Shown here in pieces: positions 38,142 through 47,789 of a stretch of 64,000 bases of DNA (positions within the stretch are counted from its first letter, which is position 1; each line of letters starts with the position of its first letter). The notes below the pieces were generated by a model that searched no databases, was not told the origin of the DNA, and worked only from the letters and a program-made list of their open reading frames with translations. This DNA is from Pseudomonas sp. (GTDB lineage Bacteria; Pseudomonadota; Gammaproteobacteria; Pseudomonadales; Pseudomonadaceae), in NCBI GenBank assembly GCA_030699825.1, contig JAUYKV010000034.1, forward strand, positions 124,001 through 188,000. Direction: 5' to 3'. The translations under genes and the position numbers were made by a program.

Positions 38142-38280
38142 GAGGTCGCTGAAAAACTACTGCGCTCGGTCATGCGGCGTTGGAATCAGGCTCGGAATGC
38201 TCATTTAGCGGCCTAAACTCCGCTTCCTCGCCTGATTCCGCCTTGCCTGACCTTCGCTCGCTACGTTTTTAAGCGACCTC
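38142..38280. repeat. 139-bp MITE-like element inside the gts operon
   Basis: Terminal inverted repeats GAGGTCGCTGAAAAAC (38142-38157) and GTTTTTAAGCGACCTC (38265-38280) match at 15 of 16 positions. Inner arms GGAATCAGGC and GCCTGATTCC pair as well. I recognise the core (CTGCGCTCGGTCATGCGGCG, CTCCGCTTCCTCGCC) as a repeat found often in Pseudomonas genomes. It codes for nothing and ends 14 bp before the gtsD start. Confidence 0.8.
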
Positions 38281-38294
38281 TTATGGAGAACGAT

Positions 38295-39446
38295 ATGGCA
38301 ACCCTCGAACTGCGTAACGTCAACAAGTCCTACGGCAGCGGCCTGGTGGACACCCTGAAGAACATCGAGATATCGATCGAGTCCGGCGAGTTTCTGATCC
38401 TGGTCGGTCCGTCCGGTTGTGGCAAATCGACCCTGATGAACTGCATCGCCGGCCTGGAAGACATCAGTGGCGGCGCGATCCTGGTCGACGGCCAGGACAT
38501 CAGCGGCAAGAGCCCCAAGGATCGCGATATCGCCATGGTCTTTCAGTCCTATGCGCTGTACCCGACCATGACCGTGCACGGCAACATCGCCTTCGGCCTG
38601 AAGATGCGCAAGATGGCCCCGGCGGCCATCGAGGAAGAGGTGGCGCGGGTGGCCAAACTGCTGCAGATCGAGCACCTGCTCGGGCGCAAGCCCGGCCAGC
38701 TGTCCGGTGGCCAGCAGCAGCGCGTGGCCATGGGCCGGGCGCTGGCGCGACGGCCGAAGATCTATCTGTTCGATGAGCCGCTGTCGAACCTCGACGCCAA
38801 GCTACGGGTGGAGATGCGCACCGAGATCAAGCTGATGCACCAGCGCCTGAAGACCACCACGGTCTACGTCACCCACGACCAGATCGAGGCCATGACCCTG
38901 GGCGACAAGGTGGCGGTGATGAAGGACGGCATCATCCAGCAGTTCGGCACCCCCAAGCAGATCTATAACGACCCGGCCAATCTGTTCGTGGCGAGCTTTA
39001 TCGGCTCGCCGCCGATGAATTTCATCCCCCTGCGTTTGCAGCGCCGCGACGGTCAGTTGCTGGCGCTGCTGGATTCGGGTCAGGCGCGTTGCGAACTGCC
39101 GCTGGGGGCGATGGAGGCGGGCTTCGAGGATCGCGAAGTGATCCTCGGTATCCGTCCCGAGCAGATCCTCCTGGCCACGGATGAGAGCCGCAATCAATCG
39201 TCGATTCGCGCCGAGGTCGAGGTCATCGAGCCCACCGGGCCGGACACCCTGGTGTTCGTCGAACTCAACCAGACCAAGGTGTGCTGCCGCATGGCCCCGG
39301 ACGATGCGCCGCAGGTGGGGCAATCCCTGGAGTTGCAGTTCGATCCGGGCAAGGTGCTGTTGTTCGACGCCAAAAGCGGCGAGCGCCTGCTGCCGGGAAG
39401 GCCGCAGCCGCTTGAGCACAAGGTGGCTCAGTTGAAGATCGGCTAA
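38295..39446 (+). CDS. gtsD: Sugar ABC transporter ATP-binding protein GtsD
   Basis: 383 residues from the ATG at 38295; GGAGA at 38286-38290 favours it over the in-frame ATG at 38283. Walker [10 protein letters not shown], signature [15 protein letters not shown], Walker [13 protein letters not shown] and the D-loop are intact, and a MalK-type C-terminal TOBE/OB region follows ([22 protein letters not shown]). It energises GtsBC; like MalK relatives it may serve other sugar permeases too. Confidence 0.95.
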   Translation: MATLELRNVNKSYGSGLVDTLKNIEISIESGEFLILVGPSGCGKSTLMNCIAGLEDISGGAILVDGQDISGKSPKDRDIAMVFQSYALYPTMTVHGNIAFGLKMRKMAPAAIEEEVARVAKLLQIEHLLGRKPGQLSGGQQQRVAMGRALARRPKIYLFDEPLSNLDAKLRVEMRTEIKLMHQRLKTTTVYVTHDQIEAMTLGDKVAVMKDGIIQQFGTPKQIYNDPANLFVASFIGSPPMNFIPLRLQRRDGQLLALLDSGQARCELPLGAMEAGFEDREVILGIRPEQILLATDESRNQSSIRAEVEVIEPTGPDTLVFVELNQTKVCCRMAPDDAPQVGQSLELQFDPGKVLLFDAKSGERLLPGRPQPLEHKVAQLKIG

Positions 39447-39566
39447 GTGCCTGGGGTGCGCGGGGCCACCTAGGCCATGCGCACCGCTGCCCAGACCGTT
39501 TCGGCGGTCGCTTGACACAATCGCAAATCCTTATGCAGGTCAGCCTCGGCCCTGGGCTTTGCTGCG

Positions 39567-39595
39567 CGTGGCGCACTCAGCTTGGGTGCGCCACG
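39567..39595 (+). terminator. Hairpin between gtsD and the porin gene
   Basis: Perfect 10-bp stem CGTGGCGCAC / GTGCGCCACG with a 9-nt loop and no T-tract after it. More likely an mRNA-stabilising or attenuating hairpin than a full terminator. Confidence 0.45.
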
Positions 39596-39650
39596 GGCGC
39601 CAACGGACTTCACAGAATCCGCCGCTTCGGCGGTTAACCGCAGCACTTCA

Positions 39651-40918
<1,268 letters not shown>

Positions 40919-40983
40919 TCGCCAGGTAAGGGCAGGGCGATGCTGCCGGCTAAGCCGCGGCGTTCGCCCGGTACGCCGACAAT

Positions 40984-41019
40984 CCGGCCGGGGGCTGCTG
41001 CAGAGCATCCCCCGGCCGG
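40984..41019 (+). terminator. Likely terminator after the porin gene
   Basis: Perfect 11-bp GC stem CCGGCCGGGGG / CCCCCGGCCGG with a 14-nt loop. Only a weak T-rich tail (TTGTCT) follows. Confidence 0.55.
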
Positions 41020-41022
41020 GTT

Positions 41023-41103
41023 GTCTGCGTCGAGGCCGCCAGTTGCGGTGCCGGCAGCCTGACCTTCGAACCGGGTGCGGCGGTCGTGCTGGAGTTGCAG
41101 TGA
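41023..41103 (+). pseudogene. C-terminal remnant of an aldose epimerase / hexose-6-phosphate mutarotase gene
   Basis: The frame from 41023 to the TGA at 41101-41103 reads VCVEAASCGAGSLTF and then EPGAAVVLELQ. That resembles the end of YeaD-like D-hexose-6-phosphate mutarotases (VCVE-A----...-L-PG----L). In P. putida an aldose-1-epimerase gene sits between oprB and hexR, exactly this position. Nothing homologous is found upstream, so most of the gene has been deleted. Confidence 0.65.
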
Positions 41104-41123
41104 GGGTATGCGCGATTCAGGCC

Positions 41124-41184
41124 GTAGCCCGATGCGATCTGCGGTTGCGCGGCCCCGGATTGCGCCAGGGCTTATCCGGGCTAC
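41124..41184. repeat. REP-like palindrome, family A
   Basis: GTAGCCCGATGCG...CCCCGGATTGCGCC...GCTTATCCGGGCTAC, a partly degenerate copy of the repeat at 28569-28639. Confidence 0.65.
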
Positions 41185-41226
41185 GGGGCCGGCTCCTCGA
41201 TCGGGTTCAGGGTCTGTGCAATCTAG

Positions 41227-42096
41227 TTACAGCGCTTCCTCATCCAGCGGATAGCGGCTGGCGTTGAGGCTTTCCTTGATCTTGCGCAGGTGCGGCTGGA
41301 AGTCCACGCCACGGCGCAGGGTCATGCCGGTGGCGAGCACGTCGAGCACGGTGAGCTGGATAATCCGCGAGGTCATCGGCATGTAGATGTCGGTGTCTTC
41401 CGGCAGCGGGATGTTCAGGCTCAGGGTGCTGGCCTTGGCCAGTGGCGAGTCGGCGGCGGTCAGGCCGAGTACCGAGGCGCCGTTTTCCCGGGCCAGGCGC
41501 GCCACTTCCACCAGCTCGCGGGTGCGCCCGGTGTAGGAGATGATCACGAACAAGTCGCCGGTGTGCGCCACCGAGGCGAGCATGCGCTGCATCAGCACGT
41601 CGGAATGCGCCGTGACCGCCAGGTTGAAGCGGAAGAACTTGTGCTGCGCATCCAGGGCCACCGAGGCCGAGGCGCCGAGGCCGAAGAAGTGGATCTGCCG
41701 GGCCTGGATCAGCAAGTCGACGGCGCGGCTGATCAGCTGCGGGTCTATGGTCTGGCAGGCGCTGTCCAGCGAGGCGATGGCGCTGCCGAAAATCTTGCGG
41801 GTGTAGGCCTCCGGGGCGTCGTCGGCTTCCACCGCACGGCTGACATAGGCCGCGCCGCTGGCCAGGCTCTGCGCCAGCTGCATCTTCAGCTCGGGGTAGC
41901 CGCTGACGCCGAAGGAGCGGCAGAAGCGGTTGACCGTCGGTTCGCTGACCAGTGCGGCTTGCGCCAGGGAGGCGATACTCAGGCGGGTGGCTTGCTGCGG
42001 GTTGCGCAGAATCACCTCGGCGACTTTGCGCTCGGCCTTGTTCAGGCTGTCGAGCCGGCTCTGGATCTGCTCCAGAAGGTTGCGCGCGTGGTCCAT
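41227..42096 (-). CDS. hexR: HexR, RpiR-family repressor of glucose metabolism
   Basis: 289 residues from the ATG at 42096, which has AAGGA 6 bp upstream; the ATG at 42102 is too close to it. An N-terminal helix-turn-helix ([20 protein letters not shown]) precedes a SIS sugar-phosphate domain ([33 protein letters not shown]). HexR represses gap, edd and zwf and is released by KDPG. It is divergent from zwf, with one operator in the shared 171 bp. Confidence 0.97.
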   Translation of the reverse strand: MDHARNLLEQIQSRLDSLNKAERKVAEVILRNPQQATRLSIASLAQAALVSEPTVNRFCRSFGVSGYPELKMQLAQSLASGAAYVSRAVEADDAPEAYTRKIFGSAIASLDSACQTIDPQLISRAVDLLIQARQIHFFGLGASASVALDAQHKFFRFNLAVTAHSDVLMQRMLASVAHTGDLFVIISYTGRTRELVEVARLARENGASVLGLTAADSPLAKASTLSLNIPLPEDTDIYMPMTSRIIQLTVLDVLATGMTLRRGVDFQPHLRKIKESLNASRYPLDEEAL

Positions 42097-42183
42097 TGTC
42101 ATTCCTTAGCCAGGGCTGAAATTGCTGGCCTATCGTACTGATGGGCCCAAGGGGCTACCACTGGTAAGTGTTTTTTAGCAAAA

Positions 42184-42202
42184 TGTTGTTTTTATTACTA
42201 CA
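42184..42202. promoter_or_regulatory. HexR operator upstream of zwf
   Basis: TGTTGT-TTTTATT-ACTACA: the left half is perfect, the right differs from ACAACA at one base. It lies just upstream of a candidate zwf promoter, TTGATA (42210-42215) - 17 bp - TATTTC (42233-42238). Confidence 0.75.
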
Positions 42203-42254
42203 TATGGCCTTGATAAAATCCCTGTGACAGGGTATTTCTAGCTTAACTTGATAA

Positions 42255-42262
42255 AAGAACAA
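42255..42262 (+). promoter_or_regulatory. Hfq/Crc-type AANAANAA motif at the zwf start
   Basis: AAGAACAA, 5 bp before the zwf ATG, where no ordinary Shine-Dalgarno is seen. Bound Hfq/Crc would cover the initiation site directly. Confidence 0.5.
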
Positions 42263-42267
42263 ACATC

Positions 42268-43737
42268 ATGCCTTCGATAACCGTTGAATCCTGTACTTTT
42301 GCCTTGTTCGGCGCGCTGGGCGATCTGGCCCTGCGCAAGCTGTTTCCGGCGCTCTATCAGCTCGATCGTGCCGGCCTGCTGCATGCCGATACGCGGATTT
42401 TCGCCCTGGCGCGCGAGAATGGCGAGGCGCAACAGCATCTGGCCAGTATCGGCGAGCACCTGCTGCGCCACGTGCCGGCCGGCGAGGTCGATAAGGTGGT
42501 GCTGCAACGCTTCCAGGCGCGCCTCAGCTACCTGACCATGGACTTCCTCCAAGGCGACGACTATGACGCGCTGGCCGAGCAGGTCGGCAGCGGCGAACGG
42601 GTGATCGCCTATTTCGCCACGCCGGCTTCGGTCTACGGTGGCATCTGCGCCAACCTGGCGCGGGTCGGCCTGAGCGAGCGGACGCGGGTGGTGCTGGAAA
42701 AACCCATCGGCCACGATCTGGAGTCGTCGCGGGCGGTCAACGACGCAGTCGCCCAGTATTTCCCGGAAACCCGCATCTACCGCATCGACCATTACCTGGG
42801 CAAGGAGACGGTACAGAACCTGATTGCCCTGCGTTTCGCCAACAGCCTGTTTGAAACCCAGTGGAACCAGAATCACATCTCCCACGTGGAAATCACCGTG
42901 GCGGAGAAGGTCGGCATCGAGGGCCGCTGGGGCTACTTCGACCAGGCCGGGCAACTGCGCGACATGATCCAGAATCACCTGCTGCAACTGCTCTGCCTGA
43001 TCGCCATGGACCCGCCCAGCGAGTTGTCCGCCGACAGCATTCGCGACGAGAAGGTCAAGGTGCTCAAGGCACTGGAGCCGATCACCGCCGCGCAACTCAG
43101 CCGCCAGGTAGTGCGTGGTCAGTACGTGGCCGGCAGCAGCGATGGCAAGGCAGTGCCGGGTTATCTGCAAGAGGAAAACTCCAACACCCAGAGCGATACC
43201 GAAACCTTCGTCGCCATTCGTGCGGACATTCGCAACTGGCGCTGGGCCGGCGTGCCGTTCTACCTGCGCACCGGCAAGCGCATGGCGGAAAAAATGTCGC
43301 AGATCGTCATCCACTTCAAGGAAACCCCGCACTACATCTTCGCCCCGGAGCAGCGTCAGTTGATCGGTAACAAGCTGATCATCCGCCTGCAGCCGGACGA
43401 GGGCATTGCCCTGCAGGTGATGACCAAGGATCAGGGCCTGGACAAGGGCATGCAGTTGCGCAGTCACGCGTTGCAGTTGAATTTTTCCGACACCTACCGC
43501 AGCGCACGTATCCCCGATGCCTACGAGCGCTTGCTGCTGGAAGTGATGCGCGGCAATCAGAACCTGTTCGTGCGCAAGGACGAGATCGAGTGCGCCTGGC
43601 TGTGGTGCGACCAGTTGATTGCCGGCTGGAAACAGCTGGGCGATGCGCCGAAACCCTATGCCGCCGGCACCTGGGGACCGATGGGTTCGATTGCCCTGAT
43701 CACCCGTGACGGGAGGTCCTGGTATGGCGATCTCTGA
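42268..43737 (+). CDS. zwf: Glucose-6-phosphate 1-dehydrogenase
   Basis: 489 residues. The NADP-binding N-terminus [20 protein letters not shown], the substrate and catalytic signature [13 protein letters not shown] and [13 protein letters not shown] are all intact. It oxidises glucose-6-phosphate to 6-phosphogluconolactone, first step of the Entner-Doudoroff and pentose phosphate routes. No clear Shine-Dalgarno precedes the ATG. It overlaps pgl by 14 bp; zwf-pgl-eda form one operon under HexR. Confidence 0.97.
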   Translation: MPSITVESCTFALFGALGDLALRKLFPALYQLDRAGLLHADTRIFALARENGEAQQHLASIGEHLLRHVPAGEVDKVVLQRFQARLSYLTMDFLQGDDYDALAEQVGSGERVIAYFATPASVYGGICANLARVGLSERTRVVLEKPIGHDLESSRAVNDAVAQYFPETRIYRIDHYLGKETVQNLIALRFANSLFETQWNQNHISHVEITVAEKVGIEGRWGYFDQAGQLRDMIQNHLLQLLCLIAMDPPSELSADSIRDEKVKVLKALEPITAAQLSRQVVRGQYVAGSSDGKAVPGYLQEENSNTQSDTETFVAIRADIRNWRWAGVPFYLRTGKRMAEKMSQIVIHFKETPHYIFAPEQRQLIGNKLIIRLQPDEGIALQVMTKDQGLDKGMQLRSHALQLNFSDTYRSARIPDAYERLLLEVMRGNQNLFVRKDEIECAWLWCDQLIAGWKQLGDAPKPYAAGTWGPMGSIALITRDGRSWYGDL

Positions 43738-44437
43738 TCTCGATTTACCGCTGGGGGTGGTGGCGCGCAGCCTGAGCAATCCGGTGCAGCTGGCCAAAGC
43801 CCTGGCCCAGGCGGTCGCCGAGGCGTTGCGCGCGGCGATCGAAATCCAGGGCCAGGCGACCCTGGTGGTGTCCGGTGGGCGTAGCCCGATCGCCTTCTTC
43901 GAGCAACTGGCGCAGCAGCCGCTGGACTGGGCGCAGGTGGTGATCAGCCTGGCGGACGAGCGCTGGGTGCCGGTCGCCCACCCTGACAGCAACGAAGGCC
44001 TGGTGCGCCGCCATTTGCTCCGCGGACCGGCCGCAGCGGCACGCTTTGTCGGCCTGTACCAGCCGGCAGCCAACCTGGAACAGGCGGCGCTGAAGGCCGA
44101 CCAGGCCCTGGCCGAGTTGCCGCCGATTGACGTGCTGGTGCTGGGCATGGGCGACGACGGTCATACCGCCTCGCTGTTCCCCAACAGCCCGAATCTGCAC
44201 GATGCCTTGCAGGCCGACTGCCCGCGCCGCTGTCTGCCGATGCTGGCGCCCAGCGTGCCGCATCAGCGCCTGAGCCTGACCTTGCCGTTGCTGACCTCTG
44301 CACGTTTGCCGCTACTGGCCCTGCAGGGTCAAGGCAAGCTTGCGACCCTGGCCGCTGCCCTGGTTGCAGGCGAGGTGGCGAACATGCCGGTGCGCGCGCT
44401 CTTACATTCCCCCCTCGAGATTTACTGGTGCCCCTAG
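43724..44437 (+). CDS. pgl: 6-phosphogluconolactonase
   Basis: 237 residues from the ATG at 43724, with GGGAGG at 43711-43716 inside the end of zwf. DevB-type marks are [24 protein letters not shown] and [15 protein letters not shown] with the catalytic His. It hydrolyses 6-phosphogluconolactone to 6-phosphogluconate, substrate of Edd. Confidence 0.96.
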   Translation: MAISDLDLPLGVVARSLSNPVQLAKALAQAVAEALRAAIEIQGQATLVVSGGRSPIAFFEQLAQQPLDWAQVVISLADERWVPVAHPDSNEGLVRRHLLRGPAAAARFVGLYQPAANLEQAALKADQALAELPPIDVLVLGMGDDGHTASLFPNSPNLHDALQADCPRRCLPMLAPSVPHQRLSLTLPLLTSARLPLLALQGQGKLATLAAALVAGEVANMPVRALLHSPLEIYWCP

Positions 44438-44456
44438 GGCCGAAGGACCAGCCGAT

Positions 44457-45128
44457 ATGACGACCAACGACCAAAGCCCGCAGGCCCGCATGGCTGCAAA
44501 AATCGCCCAGATCGACAGCTTCTGCGCCCGTGCGCGGATCATGCCGGTGATCACCATCGCCCGCGAGGCGGACATCCTGCCATTGGCCGATGCCCTGGCG
44601 GCCGGCGGTCTGAGCGTGCTGGAAATCACCCTGCGCTCGGCCCACGGCCTGACCGCCATTCGCCTGCTGCGTGAGCAGCGGCCCGAACTCTGTGTCGGCG
44701 CCGGTACCGTGCTCGACCTGCAGATGCTCGCCGCCGCCGAGGAGGCCGGGGCGCAGTTCATCGTCACCCCCGGTTCCACTGCCGAACTGCTCAAGGCCAG
44801 CCTGGACAGCACGGTGCCAATGCTGCCCGGCACCAGCAGTGCCTCGGACATCATGCTCGGCTATGCCCTCGGCTACCGCCGCTTCAAGCTGTTCCCCGCG
44901 GAAGTCTGCGGCGGCACGGCGGCGCTCAAGGCCCTCGGTGGTCCCTTCGGCGATGTGCGGTTCTGCCCCACCGGCGGCATCAACCCCGACAACCTGCAGC
45001 GCTACATGGCGCTGGCCAACGTGATGTGCGTCGGTGGCACCTGGATGTTCGACAGTGAGTGGGTCAAGCATGGCGATTGGGCGCGTATTCAGCAGTGCAG
45101 CGCCGAGGCTCTGCAGTTGCTGGACTGA
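44457..45128 (+). CDS. eda: KDPG aldolase
   Basis: 223 residues from the ATG at 44457. The catalytic Glu lies in LEITLRSAHGL and the Schiff-base Lys in YRRFKLFPAEVCGG; VGAGTVLD and TPGSTAELL complete the TIM-barrel signature. It cleaves KDPG into pyruvate and glyceraldehyde-3-phosphate. It lies 19 bp after pgl. Its product KDPG-level feeds back on HexR. Confidence 0.96.
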   Translation: MTTNDQSPQARMAAKIAQIDSFCARARIMPVITIAREADILPLADALAAGGLSVLEITLRSAHGLTAIRLLREQRPELCVGAGTVLDLQMLAAAEEAGAQFIVTPGSTAELLKASLDSTVPMLPGTSSASDIMLGYALGYRRFKLFPAEVCGGTAALKALGGPFGDVRFCPTGGINPDNLQRYMALANVMCVGGTWMFDSEWVKHGDWARIQQCSAEALQLLD

Positions 45129-45184
45129 TGCGGTTGCATCCGGGCTACGGGCGTTCGCCCGACTTCTTATTGGAATCCGCTAGC

Positions 45185-46048
45185 ATGAATCCGCCACCGA
45201 TCGAGCAGCCCCTGCTGCTCGGCATGATGCGCCTGCTCGATTATCCCGAGCTGGCTACCCCGCAGGCCCTGCTGGGCTTTGTCGAGCGCTGCGTCGAGCA
45301 GGGCTTGAATGCGTTCGATCACGCCAATATCTATGGCCTGGGCCAGTGCGAAGCGCACTTCGGCGCGGCCTTGCGCCTGCGCCCGCAATTGCGCGACCAA
45401 CTGCAACTGATCAGCAAGGCTGATATTGTGCCGGCGGCGCTGGACGGCTCGCGCTGGCAGGTCAAACACTACAACAGCGGGGCGGCCTACCTGACCGCCG
45501 CGGTCGAGGCTTCGCTGGCGCGACTGGGCGTCGAGCGCCTGGATGGCTTTCTCCTGCATCGTCCCGATCCGCTGCTGTGCGCCGACGAAGTGGTGCGCGC
45601 CCTGCAAGCCCTGGTCGAGAGCGGCAAGGTCGGCTGGCTGGGGCTGTCCAACGCCGCGCCGCTGCACTGGCAAAGCCTGGGCCGCGAGCTGCCGCTACGC
45701 TGCAACCAGATCGAACTGTCGCTGCTGGCGCAACAAAGCGCCTGGGATGGTCAGTTGCAGGCCATGCAGGCCGATGGCTTGCAAGTGCTGGCCTGGTCGC
45801 CGTTGGCCGGCGGGGCTTTTCCCCCGGCCTTGCAGCAGGCCCTGGCCGAGGTGGCTGGCGTCTTGCAGGCTACCCCCAATCAGGTCGCCCTGGCCTGGTT
45901 GCGCCGTTTGCCGGGCAGTCCGCGGCCGATCCTCGGCAGCCTGCGCTGGTCGCGGATCGAAGAGGCATTGCATGGTGCGGCGCTGCAACTGGACGCGCCG
46001 ACCTGGTTCTACCTGGCCGAAGCGGCGCGCGGGCACAAGGTGCCCTGA
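45185..46048 (+). CDS. Aldo/keto reductase family protein (YdhF-like)
   Basis: 287 residues from the ATG at 45185. The AKR catalytic set is readable: Asp/Tyr in FDHANIYGLGQCE, Lys in LISKADIV and His in LDGFLLHRPDP. The NADP-binding end (GSLRWSRIEEAL) is present. It resembles E. coli YdhF oxidoreductase; the physiological carbonyl substrate is unknown. It follows eda by 56 bp on the same strand and may be transcribed with it, though a GGGCGTTCGCCC hairpin lies between. Confidence 0.85.
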   Translation: MNPPPIEQPLLLGMMRLLDYPELATPQALLGFVERCVEQGLNAFDHANIYGLGQCEAHFGAALRLRPQLRDQLQLISKADIVPAALDGSRWQVKHYNSGAAYLTAAVEASLARLGVERLDGFLLHRPDPLLCADEVVRALQALVESGKVGWLGLSNAAPLHWQSLGRELPLRCNQIELSLLAQQSAWDGQLQAMQADGLQVLAWSPLAGGAFPPALQQALAEVAGVLQATPNQVALAWLRRLPGSPRPILGSLRWSRIEEALHGAALQLDAPTWFYLAEAARGHKVP

Positions 46049-46112
46049 CGGTTCCTCCTGTCAGGCTAAAAATTACCCGCTTTTATATATAGAAATTAAA
46101 TCCACGCTGAGC

Positions 46113-46176
46113 CTTGTAGGAGCTGCTTCAGCTGCGATGGCGGACAAGGTCCGCCCCACAAGCAACAGCATCGCGC
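46113..46176. repeat. 64-bp repeat, family E, copy 1
   Basis: Starts CTTGTAGGAGCTGCTTCAGC and contains the palindrome GGCGGAC-AAG-GTCCGCC. Differs from copy 2 at one base. Confidence 0.85.
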
Positions 46177-46305
46177 CGGGATCACGGAACGCCGCCCGGA
46201 CCCTACTACAACAGCAGACAGCGCATTCCTCCGCTCGATGGGTATCGCTGCGCTCAAGCCTACGCGGCCCGCCACCTCCTACAAAAGCAGCAGACACCGC
46301 ATTCC

Positions 46306-46369
46306 CTTGTAGGAGCTGCTTCAGCTGCGATGGCGGACAAGGTCCGCCCCATAAGCAACAGCATCGCGC
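46306..46369. repeat. 64-bp repeat, family E, copy 2
   Basis: Same unit as 46113-46176. Its right edge is the exact point where similarity of the following transporter fragment to its family ends. Confidence 0.85.
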
Positions 46370-46742
46370 GCGGTACATCGCCGCCGCCCAGCTGGGTGAA
46401 GGTGATGAACCAGTCGGCGCAAGGCACCAGCAACACCAGCAGCACCCCTACGCGCAGCACCGGGTCATCCGGCAACCAGTGCAACAGGCCCCAGACCAGC
46501 AGCGGCACCAGCAGGAAGTTGCCGACCAGCAAGGCGCTGATGAAGCGTCTGTCGGCGCAGGCCTCACGCAGGTGCAGCAGCGGCACCTGCACGAAGGTCG
46601 CATAGAGCAACAGCAGCAGTGTCGGCCACAGCATGGCTTGGGTCGGGGCGAGGCCTGGTAGCAGGCAGCCGAGCAGCAGCCCGGCGCTGATGGCCGTCAG
46701 GTAAACCCAGACTTGACGACGTTCCAGTGTCAGACGATCCAA
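46370..46742 (-). pseudogene. Truncated arsenite/bile-acid-symporter-family transporter
   Basis: About 124 residues remain from a TTG at 46742: the first four transmembrane helices of an ArsB/ACR3-like (bile acid:sodium symporter superfamily) 'arsenic resistance' protein, with VWVYLTAISAGLLLGCLLPG, LREACADRRFISALLVGNF and VPCADWFITFTQLGGGD. The family is normally about 320 residues. After GDVPR the frame enters the family E repeat and runs to a stop at 46260. More than half of the protein is lost. Confidence 0.8.
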
Positions 46743-46880
46743 TGCGGTGGTTCCGTAGGTTCAGGCGATCGCGTGCAACCAGAGGTCGGTCAGGCACCAG
46801 CGGTTTGGCCGTGCCAGCATAGACGGACTCTTGCGCTAGATCATCGCGGTTGAAGAGAGGGCCGGCGCAGCCCCGGGCGC

Positions 46881-47789
46881 CTATTCGACAGCCGAGTCCG
46901 CCTGCTGGCGCTGGATTTCCTTGCGCTTCATGCTGAGGTACTGGTCGCGTTCGAGTTCGTGCAACTGCGCCGGGTACTGTTCGACAGCGGTTTGCCAATG
47001 ATCCAGACGCTTCTCGAACTGCTCCGCTGGCGGCGCCGACAACGCACTCAAGTAGGCCTCGATCGCCAGGTAGTAACGCATGGTGTTGCGCTCGATCACG
47101 CCGCGCATGCCATCGATGTAGACGGGCTGACCCTCGGCGTTGCGGGCGACGATGCTGAAACCCACTTTGTCCCGTCCCAGGGTCGTCAGGTAGCCCTGTG
47201 TGGCCACGCGGGCCGCTACGCCGTAAGCATAGGAGTAGGACAGGTGCAGGAAGCTGCGCCGGTCATCGAGGGCCACCACTTCGAGCTTGATGCGGTAGCG
47301 GCTGGTGCCCAGCGGCCCCTCCTTGGCATCCAGCCGCACCTGAAGGAAGTCGGGTGTCGCCGATGCGACCCGGTAGGCAAACTCGAACAGGTAGGCATCG
47401 GCCAGTGTCTGCTCGAACTTGCGGCCGATATTCAGGCGCAGAACATCACCCTCCGGACTCGATGCAACGCGGCAGCTTTTCACATTCAGGTGCAGGATGA
47501 GGATATCGCACCAGTACGCGCTGCCTTGCAATGCCGTACCGCCCAAGGCGTAGGGCTGCTCGATCACCGCGTAGATATCGCCTTGCAACGCGTCTTCTGT
47601 TTGCCGGGATTCGAGATGCAACGGGCGTTGGAACGGGTTGTCGCCGAGCTGTTCAGTCAGTGCGGCATGCCGGGCCTTGAGCGCCTCGGCGTCCTCTGCG
47701 TAGGCCGGCGCCGCGAGTAGCAGGGCCACCAGCATGGCCGCGCCAAGCCACTGCAAACAGCCTGCGCCGGCTGGCAGCAAACGCCTCAC
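46881..47789 (-). CDS. Secreted protein of unknown function, coupled to a PLD-family gene
   Basis: 302 residues from a GTG at 47789 that overlaps the upstream stop as GTGA, with GGGAG 8 bp before it. A hydrophobic leader (GAAMLVALLLAAPAYA) ends at AYA-ED, so the protein is exported. The mature part has RPLHLESRQTEDALQGDIYA and, later, KVGFSIVARNAEGQPVYIDG; the C-terminus is helical and charged. I do not recognise the family. Coupling to the PLD-family gene suggests a joint envelope function. Confidence 0.78.
   Translation of the reverse strand: MRRLLPAGAGCLQWLGAAMLVALLLAAPAYAEDAEALKARHAALTEQLGDNPFQRPLHLESRQTEDALQGDIYAVIEQPYALGGTALQGSAYWCDILILHLNVKSCRVASSPEGDVLRLNIGRKFEQTLADAYLFEFAYRVASATPDFLQVRLDAKEGPLGTSRYRIKLEVVALDDRRSFLHLSYSYAYGVAARVATQGYLTTLGRDKVGFSIVARNAEGQPVYIDGMRGVIERNTMRYYLAIEAYLSALSAPPAEQFEKRLDHWQTAVEQYPAQLHELERDQYLSMKRKEIQRQQADSAVE

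Larger units (their letters stand above)
40919..41226. other. 308-bp region between porin gene and hexR
   Basis: It holds a strong hairpin (40984-41019), the C-terminal remnant of a mutarotase-like gene (41023-41103) and a REP-like repeat (41124-41184). Confidence 0.65.
46049..46369. other. 321-bp intergenic region with a direct repeat pair
   Basis: No gene. Two near-identical 64-bp repeats (46113-46176 and 46306-46369) flank ~130 bp of low-complexity, apparently rearranged DNA. Confidence 0.65.

Noticed and set aside
42238..44148. Minus-strand 636-codon frame
   Set aside because: Shadow of zwf and pgl.
46370..46742. Calling the fragment a functional small membrane protein
   Set aside because: It is the exact N-terminal part of a ~320-residue family and its tail is repeat DNA, so truncation is the better reading.
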